Origin: Methylobacterium sp. J-077
Lineage (GTDB): Bacteria > Pseudomonadota > Alphaproteobacteria > Rhizobiales > Beijerinckiaceae
Assembly (NCBI RefSeq): GCF_022829365.1
Contig: NZ_JAKSYJ010000046.1
Location: 1-36,334, forward strand
Length of the DNA stretch: 36,334 nucleotides
Reading direction: 5' to 3'
The translations under genes and the position numbers were made by a program. This document shows positions 8,897-17,000 of the stretch, in pieces. The first letter of the stretch is position 1. Each line of letters begins with the position of its first letter. The notes under the pieces are model-generated. The model ran no database searches and was not told where the DNA came from. It saw only the letters and a list, made by a program, of their open reading frames with translations.

Positions 8897-10274
8897 GGTA
8901 GTTGCCGAGGAGGACGTTATCGAGGCGGGCGATCGCGTCCTCGACCAGCACGGCGGCCGAGAAGTAGCGGGTCACCAGGTGCGAGGCGATCGAGTGGTCG
9001 TTGGTGCCCATGTAGCGCACCGACAGGCCGGGCTCGATCTCGCCGGTGACGCCGGACTTCTGCAGGCCGACCACGCCCTGCTCGCCCTCGCCGACGCGCA
9101 GCAGCAGGATCGAGGTCGTCTCGGCCCCGGTGACCGGATCGATGTCGATCGGCAGCTTGTCGCTCGGCACCAGCGGGACGCCGCGCCAGGTGATGAACGG
9201 CGCGCCGAACAGGTGGACGACGACCGGCGGCACGCCGCGGCGGGTGGCCTCACGGCCGAAGGCCGCGATGGCGCGCGGATGCGCGACGAAGAAGGCCGGC
9301 TTCTTCCAGACCAGGGTCAGCAGCTCGTCGAGATCGTCCGGGGTGGGCGGGCCGCCGCGGGTGGGGATGCGCTGGCGCGGGCCGACCTCGCCCAGCAGGC
9401 CGAACTGCGAGTTGTTGAGAAGCTCCCATTCCTCGCGCTCCTTCACCGCATCGACGGTGAGGCGGATCTGCTCGCGGAGCTGGTCGATCTCGTTCGAGTA
9501 GAGGTCGGTGACGCGGGTATGGGTGTTGAGGATCGTCTGGATCGTCGAGAGGTGATACTCGCGCGGATGCAGTTCGAAGTCGACGAAGGTGGTCGGCAGG
9601 CGCGGCTCGCCGGTATGGACCGCCAGCAGCTCGATGCCCTGCTCGCCGTGGGAGCTGGTATGGCCCTTCAGCCGCTCCTGCTCGTCCCGGTACTGGGCGA
9701 TCTTGGCGCGGATCTCGTCGTTCTCGAGGGCGTCCGGATCGAGGGTCAGGAGGGTGACCGCCGAGAGCGCCTTGACGGCCGGGGCGGGCGCGCCGGCGAC
9801 GAGGAGATCACCGGCGCCGAAATAGTCGCCGCGCGTCGCCAGGCCCTGGCGCAGGCGGTTCTTGTACGGGCCCGAGAAGGTCAGCTCGACCGTGCCGTCC
9901 GCCACGATGGTGAGGCTGCGGTTGCCGGCGCCCTCCTCGTGGATGATCTTGCCGGCCTTGTGCCTGCTCTCGGTGAAGCGCTCGGCGATCTTGGCCAGCT
10001 CGGCATCCCCCAGGCGGCTGAACAGCGGCACCGCCCGCAGCGAGGCGGGACGGATCGCGCGATCCTTGTTCTCGGTGACGAGGTCGACGCGGCCGGGGCG
10101 GGCCAGGACGACGGCGCGCCGGTTGACGCGGTAGACGCCGCCCGCGACGTCCACGAAGGGCAGGAGCCGAAGGAGCCAGCGCGGCGTGTTGGCCGCGTTC
10201 TGGACCGACGTGACGGTGGCTGTCGCAAGATTGCGTGCCGCCGTGGCGCTCACGCTCAGACCCGGTCCACTCAT
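8883..10274 (-). CDS. Family 2 encapsulin nanocompartment shell protein with a cyclic-nucleotide-binding-like domain
   Basis: A 463-residue HK97-fold shell protein that should self-assemble into a protein cage around the desulfurase. Residues 1-80 (ending VDLVTENKDRAIRPASLRAV) and about 190-463 are shell sequence, including LPTTFVDFELHPREYHLSTI, LLTLVWKKPAFFVAHPRAIA, IDIDPVTGAETTSILLLRVG and GLSVRYMGTNDHSIASHLVT. Between them, residues 83-185 form a Crp-type cyclic-nucleotide-binding fold (VPLFSRLGDAELAKIAERF to LTLDP). Its presence is what defines the 2B subgroup. The nucleotide-pocket segment reads YFGAGDLLVAGAPAPAVKAL and lacks the usual Glu and Arg, so cAMP binding is doubtful. The ATG at 10274 has GAGGA six bases upstream. 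It is often misannotated as a Crp/Fnr regulator, but no helix-turn-helix is present. Confidence 0.93.
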   Translation of the reverse strand: MSGPGLSVSATAARNLATATVTSVQNAANTPRWLLRLLPFVDVAGGVYRVNRRAVVLARPGRVDLVTENKDRAIRPASLRAVPLFSRLGDAELAKIAERFTESRHKAGKIIHEEGAGNRSLTIVADGTVELTFSGPYKNRLRQGLATRGDYFGAGDLLVAGAPAPAVKALSAVTLLTLDPDALENDEIRAKIAQYRDEQERLKGHTSSHGEQGIELLAVHTGEPRLPTTFVDFELHPREYHLSTIQTILNTHTRVTDLYSNEIDQLREQIRLTVDAVKEREEWELLNNSQFGLLGEVGPRQRIPTRGGPPTPDDLDELLTLVWKKPAFFVAHPRAIAAFGREATRRGVPPVVVHLFGAPFITWRGVPLVPSDKLPIDIDPVTGAETTSILLLRVGEGEQGVVGLQKSGVTGEIEPGLSVRYMGTNDHSIASHLVTRYFSAAVLVEDAIARLDNVLLGNYHDYA

Positions 10275-10703
10275 CGTGTGTCCTCTTTCTTCTCGATAGC
10301 AGGCGCGCCGCATCGGCCCGCGACTCGGCGGGCCGCCACGCAGCAATGCGGGCCGGGCGCAAGGTTAGATGGATGCCGGCAAGACCGAATGGCCGCGCCG
10401 TTCTGAACAGGATCCGCTTAGTCGGGCAGCCGCATAGTCATCGTCCGGCGCGACATTATCGCGACGCTGTGCTGACCGCCGCTGCGATCCAGCAAAGCCA
10501 AGGTAAGGCCTGATTCTGCGTGCGGTCAACGAAAGGTTTTTTCTTATTTAATTCCATTTGGTGGAAAGCATCGCTTCAAAAAACCGTTCTCTTAGAAATA
10601 AACTGGCGCTGCATCCCGTGATGGGAGAACGGCATTCTCTATGAGCCGCCAATCGTCCTGGATTGGCGTCAGACTCTACAGAGAAAAGTTTTCCTGGCTT
10701 GGG
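10275..10703. other. Encapsulin promoter region between cysE and the shell gene
   Basis: About 430 bases with an AT-rich core (10530-10620) that stands out from the GC-rich surroundings, so the encapsulin/desulfurase pair probably has its own promoter. Two inverted repeats are visible. One is ttcca-N5-tggaa at 10552-10566. The other is a perfect 8-bp stem, cgccaatc at 10647-10654 with gattggcg at 10661-10668, just after the cysE stop; it may be a weak terminator or an operator. No gene is supported here. Confidence 0.5.
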
Positions 10704-11549
10704 CTAGATCCCGTCCCCGAAGCCGAAGGACTGGTCCATGCTCCGCGCCGGTTGTTCCTCGTCCGCGGCGAGGCGCGACACCACCCGGGCCGGCACGCCT
10801 GCCACGGTGGTGTGGGGCGGCACGTCGTGGAGCACGACGGCGGCGGCGGCGACCTTGGCCCCCTCGCCGATTCGGATATTGCCGAGCACCTTGGCCCCGA
10901 CGCTCAGCAGCACCCCGCGCTCGACCTTCGGGTGGCGGTCGCCGCTCTCCTTGCCGTTGCCGCCGAGCGTCACCGACTGGAGGATCGACACGTCGTCGGC
11001 GACCACCGCGGTCTCGCCGATGACGACCCCGGTGGCGTGGTCGATGAACACCCCGGAGCCGATCCGGGCGGCCGGGTGGATGTCGCAGCCGAACACCTCC
11101 GAGATGCGGCTCTGGACATGCAGGCTCAGCGTCGCCCGGCCCTGGTGCCAGAGCCAGTGGGAGACCCGGTAGGCTTCCAGCGCGGCCAGGCCCTTGTAGA
11201 ACAGGAACGGGTCGAGGTAGCGGCGGCAGGTCGGGTCGCGCTCGCGGATGGCGATCAGGTCGCGGGCCGCGTTCGCCCCGGCATGCGGATCGGCCTCGAA
11301 GGCGGAGAGGCAGAGGTCGCGCATCGACAGCCGCGCGAGGTCGCCATCGCCGAGGCGATGGGCGAGGCGGTACGCGAAGGCCTGGGCGAGGCTGCGCTGG
11401 TCCAGGATCGTCGCCTGGACGATCCCGGCATAGAGCGGCTCCTCGACCAGGACGGCCTCGGCCTCAGCGCGGAGCTCGGCCCACAGGTCGCCCTCGACGG
11501 TGCCGCGGTTGGTGGCGCGCGGCGACGGGATCGCGGCCGAGGCGGTCAC
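10704..11549 (-). CDS. cysE: Serine O-acetyltransferase
   Basis: It acetylates L-serine with acetyl-CoA, the committed step of cysteine synthesis. The 281 residues comprise a helical N-terminal domain (WAELRAEAEAVLVEEPLYAG, AFAYRLAHRLGDGDL) and a left-handed beta-helix (IHPAARIGSGVFIDHATGVV, IGETAVVADDVSILQSVTLG). The protein ends in SFGFGDGI, the tail that in CysE docks into the active site of the cysteine synthase CysK. The start is the GTG at 11549-11547, with AAGG about ten bases upstream. It lies 28 bases downstream of a 63-residue gene and 430 bases upstream of the encapsulin shell gene, in the same direction. This suggests it supplies cysteine for the encapsulated desulfurase. The genome probably has another cysE, but this cannot be seen here. 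Confidence 0.95.
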   Translation of the reverse strand: MTASAAIPSPRATNRGTVEGDLWAELRAEAEAVLVEEPLYAGIVQATILDQRSLAQAFAYRLAHRLGDGDLARLSMRDLCLSAFEADPHAGANAARDLIAIRERDPTCRRYLDPFLFYKGLAALEAYRVSHWLWHQGRATLSLHVQSRISEVFGCDIHPAARIGSGVFIDHATGVVIGETAVVADDVSILQSVTLGGNGKESGDRHPKVERGVLLSVGAKVLGNIRIGEGAKVAAAAVVLHDVPPHTTVAGVPARVVSRLAADEEQPARSMDQSFGFGDGI

Positions 11550-11577
11550 GTCTCACGGACCTTGATCGTGGGCGTCA

Positions 11578-11769
11578 TCAATGCACCAGCTGGAACAGGT
11601 CGGCGAGGTAGCGTTCCAGCGTCTCGTGCCCCTCGAACTTCACGTCGATCGTGGCCGAATGGCCGTGCTGCTGGTGGATGCCGACGATCCGCCCCCTGGC
11701 GTGGCGCCAGATCCCCAGGATCTCCGCGAGGTCGAGCCGTTGGAACACCACCTGATCACCCTGCGCCAT
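11578..11769 (-). CDS. Small hypothetical protein upstream of cysE
   Basis: A 63-residue protein starting MAQGDQVVFQRLDLAEILGI and ending LERYLADLFQLVH. It has short alternating hydrophobic stretches (VVFQ, GRIVGIHQ, ATIDVKFEG) that suggest a small SH3-like beta-barrel, then a C-terminal helix. No signal peptide or cysteine is seen. The frame is open to 11946, but the upstream part has no protein-like character, and the internal ATG at 11769 gives a compact domain. Spacing of 28 bases to cysE implies co-transcription. I do not recognise the family. A modulator of the acetyltransferase or of the cysteine pathway is a guess from position only. Confidence 0.6.
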   Translation of the reverse strand: MAQGDQVVFQRLDLAEILGIWRHARGRIVGIHQQHGHSATIDVKFEGHETLERYLADLFQLVH

Positions 11770-12092
11770 CGTCGCTGAACCTTTCGCGCTGCCGTCCCTG
11801 CGAGAGCCGATCGTGCCGGCCTGATTCCGGTGTCCGAAGGCGGCCCCGTGAGCCACCGGCTCGTCCCAGGAAAGCCCTTCCGTTTGCTCGGCACCGGAGG
11901 AGAAGGTTTCGTTCGCGGAGTGCTCCAGAAAGAGCATGATCTTCAATAAGACACTGTATTTACTTGATAATTACCGGTTCAACGGCGTTTGGCAAGGCTT
12001 GTTCGCCGAGGTCCCCGGCGCTAACCCAATGGCCGGGGGCCGCCGGAGCGGCCTTTCGAGTCGCGATACGAGACCACGACACGGGACCTCGC
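11770..12092. other. Divergent promoter region between the cysE unit and the sulfur permease genes
   Basis: About 320 bases with an AT-rich stretch at 11935-11990 that contains the repeat ttga-N11-ttcaa-like around the sequence ttgataattaccggttcaa. It must serve promoters for both directions. A shared sulfur-responsive regulator is plausible, but no known operator was recognised. Confidence 0.45.
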
Positions 12093-12506
12093 ATGAGCAC
12101 CTTTCTTCCGCCGCTCGCGGGCGGCCTGCTGATCGGCCTGTCCGCCGCGATGCTCCTGCTGCTGAACGGCCGGATCGCCGGGATGAGCGGCCTGGTCGCC
12201 GGGCTTGGCCGGCCGAGAAGCACGCGCTGGCTCGCCGATGCCGCCTTCCTGATCGGGCTGATCCTCGGTCCGCCGGCCTTCGCGCTGCTGGCGGGGCACT
12301 GGCCGGCGATGCGGATCACTGCCAGCCTGCCGGTCCTGGCGCTCGCCGGCCTGCTGGTCGGGTTCGGCACCCGGCTCGGATCCGGCTGCACCTCCGGGCA
12401 CGGCGTGTGCGGGCTCGCCCGGCTGTCGCCGCGCTCGATCGCGGCGGTGCTGGTCTTCCTCGCCACCGGCATGCTGACCGTGGCCGCAATCCGGGTGCTC
12501 GCATGA
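12093..12506 (+). CDS. YeeE/YedE-family sulfur transporter, N-terminal-half subunit
   Basis: A 137-residue membrane protein with four likely transmembrane helices (LPPLAGGLLIGLSAAMLLLL, ADAAFLIGLILGPPAFALLA, LPVLALAGLLVGFGTRLG, RSIAAVLVFLATGMLTVAAI). The motif GSGCTSGHGVCG after helix three carries the conserved cysteines that in the thiosulfate channel YeeE/TsuA relay the substrate. The start is the ATG at 12093, which begins the family-like sequence MSTFLPPLAGGLLIG. The gene overlaps the next by four bases (ATGA). In many bacteria the two halves are one protein; here they are separate genes. Thiosulfate or another reduced sulfur compound is the likely substrate, consistent with the cysteine genes next door. 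Confidence 0.9.
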   Translation: MSTFLPPLAGGLLIGLSAAMLLLLNGRIAGMSGLVAGLGRPRSTRWLADAAFLIGLILGPPAFALLAGHWPAMRITASLPVLALAGLLVGFGTRLGSGCTSGHGVCGLARLSPRSIAAVLVFLATGMLTVAAIRVLA

Positions 12507-12958
12507 GCGCGGCCCTGCGCAGCCTGGCGGCCCTGGCCGCGGGCCTCCCCTTCGGGCTCGGCCTGGCGCTCTCGGGCATGCTCGACCCGGCCCGGGTCCG
12601 CGGCTTCCTCGACGTGGCCGGCGCCTGGGATCCCAGCCTGGTCTTCGTCCTCGGGGGCGCCGTCACGGTCTCGGGGCTTGGCTACGCCTTGAGCCGGCGC
12701 CTCCCGGCCCCGGTGCTGGAAACCCGGTTCGACCTGCCGACCCGGCGCCGGGTCGACGCGCCCCTGCTTCTCGGCGCCGCCCTGTTCGGGATCGGCTGGG
12801 GTCTCTCGGGCTTCTGCCCCGGCCCCGCAGTGGCGGCTTTGTCCACGGGGGCGATCCCGGTCCTGGTCTTCGTCGCCGCGATGCTGATCGGCATGGCGCT
12901 CCATGGCCTGCTGCGACGCTCTGGCGGATCCGAGCTCGGCGTCGGGCGCCGAGCCTGA
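12503..12958 (+). CDS. YeeE/YedE-family sulfur transporter, C-terminal-half subunit (DUF6691-like)
   Basis: A 151-residue membrane protein, the second half of the split permease. Likely helices are LRSLAALAAGLPFGLGLALS, LVFVLGGAVTVSGLGYALS, APLLLGAALFGIGWGLSGFC and IPVLVFVAAMLIGMALHGLL. The signature SGMLDPARVRGFLDVAGAWD near residue 24 and the cysteine in GLSGFCPGPAVAAL near residue 105 are family hallmarks. Its ATG overlaps the previous stop (ATGA), so the two subunits are made together and presumably pair in the inner membrane. The C-terminal tail after residue 140 is short and polar. Confidence 0.9.
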   Translation: MSAALRSLAALAAGLPFGLGLALSGMLDPARVRGFLDVAGAWDPSLVFVLGGAVTVSGLGYALSRRLPAPVLETRFDLPTRRRVDAPLLLGAALFGIGWGLSGFCPGPAVAALSTGAIPVLVFVAAMLIGMALHGLLRRSGGSELGVGRRA

Positions 12959-13148
12959 CCGGGGCGGCCCCGTTCGGGACCATGCGTTCCGGACACCGTG
13001 TCGGCCGTCTCAATGAGTCGGCTCGCGCCGCGCCCTGGGATGGGCGCTCCAGGCCCCGCCCCGGGCGAGGCTTATGACCGCCCGACGCGGCCGCGCTTCG
13101 CGAGAGGCGCTGCCGCGTCGGGGGCCAGGCCGACGCCGCGCTCACAGT

Positions 13149-13688
13149 TCAGCCATCGCCTTCGGGAATGCTCTGTGATCGCGAAGGCGGCCGGCGGGGC
13201 CTCGCGCCGGTCCAGGCGGTCGCCGCAGGCCACGGCGTCGGCGACGAAGTGTGGACCAGGCGCCGGAACGGGTCGCCGTCACGGCCATGCAGGGCGTCCG
13301 GGCGGCGGCCCTGCTTTTCCGGCGGGACGCGGGGGATCGGCACGCTCGCGGCATCGACGGCGCCCGCGACGCTGCACTGGACCTCGGTGACCGACCCGGC
13401 GGCGTGGTCCGTCTCGACCAGGCCGTGGCCGCGCCGGCAGAACTGCAGCAGGATGTGATCGATCCCCTGCTGGCGGATCATCTCCGGCGACCGTTCGAAG
13501 ATATGCGCCGGCGCGAAGCCGACCGCGAAGATCGGCGCCAAGTGCGCCTGCCAGGTCCGGCCCCGCGCACTTGGATCGTCAGGCGGTTCGAAGTGCAGGC
13601 AGGCGATGCCGGTCGGTATCCGCCGCGATACCTTCGCCAGCACCGGCGGCGATTCCGTTTTCTGACTCTTCAGAAGACATCGACGCAA
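13149..13688 (-). pseudogene. Remnant of an AraC-family regulator (sensor-domain part)
   Basis: The open frame shows fragments of the AraC-type N-terminal ligand domain: WQAHLAPIFAVGFAPAHIFE, ERSPEMIRQQGIDHILLQFC, GHGLVETDHAAG, then VPIPRVPPEKQ and RPDALHG. In intact proteins these segments are joined by a stretch that includes the PGD-type turn, which is missing here. The last 50 codons turn into low-complexity Pro/Arg/Ser sequence, and no C-terminal helix-turn-helix follows. I read this as a decayed, internally deleted and frameshifted gene. The exact ends are uncertain. An alternative is a chance open frame, but the match to the sensor-domain pattern makes this less likely. Confidence 0.5.
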
Positions 13689-13992
13689 CCAAAGTCTCGT
13701 TTTTCGTCCCGTCGCGAGGATGATGGCGTCTCAACGCACGAGTTGCGCAGCATCGATACCGCGTCCGCCCGGAGCATATCCGGACCGTTCCATGCGGTCA
13801 CTCGTTTCGTCTTAGGCTGGGGAACGACCCACCGCAGCACACGGCGGATAATACAGGCGGCAGATATCACACTCAGTCTAAAATCATCACTGCAAGTTGT
13901 TATGACATAGATCGCGCCCAACTATCCTTAACGCATGTTGATGTTTTCCGATCACAGCCGAATAGAATCGATATTTTTAGCCTGTGAAAGAT

Positions 13993-14020
13993 TTGACTCG
14001 ACTTAATGTGGAGATAAAAC
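13993..14020 (+). promoter_or_regulatory. Sigma-70-like promoter of the autotransporter gene
   Basis: TTGACT (13993-13998), a 16-base spacer and TAAAAC (14015-14020) lie 55 bases upstream of the autotransporter ATG, in a conspicuously AT-rich stretch (13850-14080). The elements are one and two to three changes from consensus respectively. The rest of the 13689-14075 gap holds no gene that I can support. Confidence 0.45.
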
Positions 14021-14075
14021 CGGTCGCGCCGATAAAATATGCTTTGTTTTACCTCTATACATTGCGAGCGTACAA

Positions 14076-17000
14076 ATGAACTTTGTGCAAAAGCCATCAG
14101 TTTTGGCTGGCGATTTCAAACTTGGGCGGGCACGTTCGTTCTCTTTCACGCACCGAAAGGGGTCTTCGCGTCACAGACTCATGCTCGGCTGCTCACTCGC
14201 CGTGTTGGCGACGGCGATGGGGCCGGCCACCGCGCAGAGCACCCCGACGCGACGGTTGCCCTTCACCCTCGGTCTGACCGCGTCGGATTTCGACACGCCC
14301 GAGTACCGGGCCGATTGGGGCCTCGCCCGGATCAATGCCGCGACGGCCTACGCCCGCGGCTTCACCGGCGCTGGGGTGCTGGTGGCGGTCTACGATACCG
14401 GCATCGATCGAACCCACCCGGAATTTGCCGCGCGCATCTCTCGGGCCTCGCGAAATTTCTTCTCAGCCTCCGATACCACCTTCCCTCCCGACTTCGTCAC
14501 GGATGAGCAGGGCCACGGCACGCACGTATCGGGCACGATCGGTGCGGCCCGTAACGGCGTCGGAACAATGGGTGTCGCCTACGACAGCACGATCCTGACC
14601 CTCTACGCGCTGCCCCCCGCTTACGCGTGGGATACGTTCTCCGATTTTCGGGTCGACGGTCCCGCGGCGATCGACCACGCGACAAGACAAAGCGCAAGAA
14701 TCTTCAACGGCAGCTATGGGCCGACACTGCCGAAGCTATACATTGAGGACGATCAAGGAAATTGGATCAAAAATCCAGATTATGTAGCATTACAGTTTCA
14801 GGAATATGGATTCAGTCGGACGAAATCCCAATACGACGCGCTCAAACGCGCCGCCGATAGCGGCATGCTGCTCGTCTTCGCGGCCGGCAACGATCGCATC
14901 GATCAGCCTGTCATCTCCGTGAACCCGAGCGGGGCGGCATTCTACCCGTACATACGGCCCGATCACGCCAACAGCGGCGTCTACCAGTTCTACGACAATG
15001 CAGGTCGACCGATCGACCAGCGCAAGATCGACTTCTCCGGTGTCGCCGGCTCGATCGTTTCCGTCGTCGCGACCGACCGCAACAACAAGATCGCGTCGTT
15101 CAGCAACTGGTGCGGCGTCACCGCCGCCTGGTGCATCGCAGCGCCCGGGGTCAACATCCTGTCGACCGCACCTGGCGGACGTTACCAATTGATGAGCGGC
15201 ACCTCGATGGCGACGCCGCACGTGTCCGGTGCGGCCGCGGTACTGATGCAGGCGTTCCCGTTCCTGACGGCGCCGCAGATCGCCCAGACGATGTTCACCA
15301 CCGCCACCCATCTTGGTGCCGGGCCCAGCAACGCGCCGAATGCCGTGTTCGGCTGGGGTCTGCTCAACCTCGGCAAGGCGATCGACGGGCCGGGCCAGTT
15401 CACCTCCACCTGGACGGTCAACACCACCTCCAAGGGCCAAGCCTATTACGGCCGTTTCGCCAACGACATCTCCGGCATTGGCGGCCTGGTGAAGACCGGC
15501 GCCGGCATCCTGGATCTCACCGGCACCAACAGCTACGCGGGCGGCACCGCCATCAACGGCGGCGTCCTCGGCGTGCTGGCCGACCGCAACCTCGGCGCGG
15601 CGAGTGGCGGGCTCAGCTTCGGCGGCGGCACCCTCGAAGTCCTGGCCGACGGCTTCGCTACGGCCCGGCCGGTGGCGCTCAACGGCACCGGCACGCTTCA
15701 GATCGATACCGGGACCGCGCGTTTCGCGGGCAAGATAACGGACGGGACCAGGACAGCGGGCGCGTTCATCAAGACCGGGCCCGGCACCGCCAGCCTGTCG
15801 GCGGCCAATACCTATACGGGGCCGACCGGTGTGGCGGCGGGCACGCTGGCGCTGACGGCGACCGGCCGCCTCGTCTCGCCGATCACCGTCGGAACAGCCG
15901 GGAGCTTCGTGAATGCCGGCACCGCCTCCGGCAGCCTGACCAATGCCGGCTCCACCACCAACACCGGCACTATCGGTGGCCGGGTGACCAATGCCGGCTT
16001 CCTGACCACGCGAGGCGCCCTGTCGAGCGGGCTGGCGAATGCCGGCTACACGGTCAACACCGGAACCATCGCCGGCGGGGTGACCAATACCGGCATCCTG
16101 GCAACCAGCGGCAGCGTCTCCGGTGGCCTCACCAATGCCGGTTACACGGCCAACACCGGTGCGATCGCCGGGCGGGTCACCAATGCGGGACTCCTGACGA
16201 CCAGCGGGACTCTCTCCGGCGGACTGGCGAATTCCGGCTCCGCGGCCAATGCCGGCACGATCGCCGGCGGGGTGACCAATACCGGCACCCTGGCGACAAG
16301 CGGCAGCGTCTCGGGCGGCCTCGCGAACTTTGGGTACACGGCCAACACCGGGACGATCGGCGGCGGCGTGGCCAATGCCGGAACCCTGGTCACCAGCGGT
16401 ACGCTCTCGGGCGGCTTGGCCAATGCCGGCTCTACGGCCAATCGCGGGACCATCGCCGGCGGCGTGGCCAATGCCGGCACCCTGACCACCAGCGGCACGC
16501 TCTCCGGCGGCGTGACCAACACCGGGACCCTGGTCGCCAGCGCCGGCCGGGTCGACGGCGCGATCCGGAACGCGGCCGGCACCTTCACGGTCACCGGGAC
16601 GGTGGCCGGCGACAACGCCTTCACCAACGCCGCCGGCGCCACCCTGGCGGTGGCGGGCGGTGGCGCCTACGGCCTGGCCGGCGCGCTCAGCAATGCCGGC
16701 ACGGTCGCGGTGTCGGCGAGCGCGAGCCTCTCGGCCGCCGAGATCGGCAATGCCGGCCTGCTGGTCAGCGATGGCACCCTGAACGGGCCCGTGTCGAACA
16801 CCGGCACCGCCCGCCTGTCCGGTCAGCTCAACGGCGCTCTGAGCAACACCGGCTCGCTGCGCTTCACCGGCCCGATCGCCGGGATCACCGCGCTCGCCAC
16901 CACCGGCCCGCTCGACCTCGGCGGCGGCGCGTTCAGCATCGCGAACCTGTCCGGCTCGGCCGGGGCCGTGCTCGGCAACGGCCGGCTCACGGTCGGCAGC

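Noticed and set aside
6941..9049. A 702-codon open frame on the plus strand opposite the desulfurase
   Set aside because: It is the antisense shadow of a GC-rich gene: composition is Arg/Gly/Val-rich without any domain, whereas the minus strand gives a complete SufS.
8883..10346. Reading the shell gene as a Crp/Fnr transcription factor
   Set aside because: It has the nucleotide-binding fold but no helix-turn-helix. The flanking sequence is encapsulin shell, and the gene overlaps the cargo gene.
13993..14020. A riboswitch or other RNA element in the AT-rich gap before the autotransporter
   Set aside because: No stable conserved-looking stem was found. The gap is better explained by a simple promoter.
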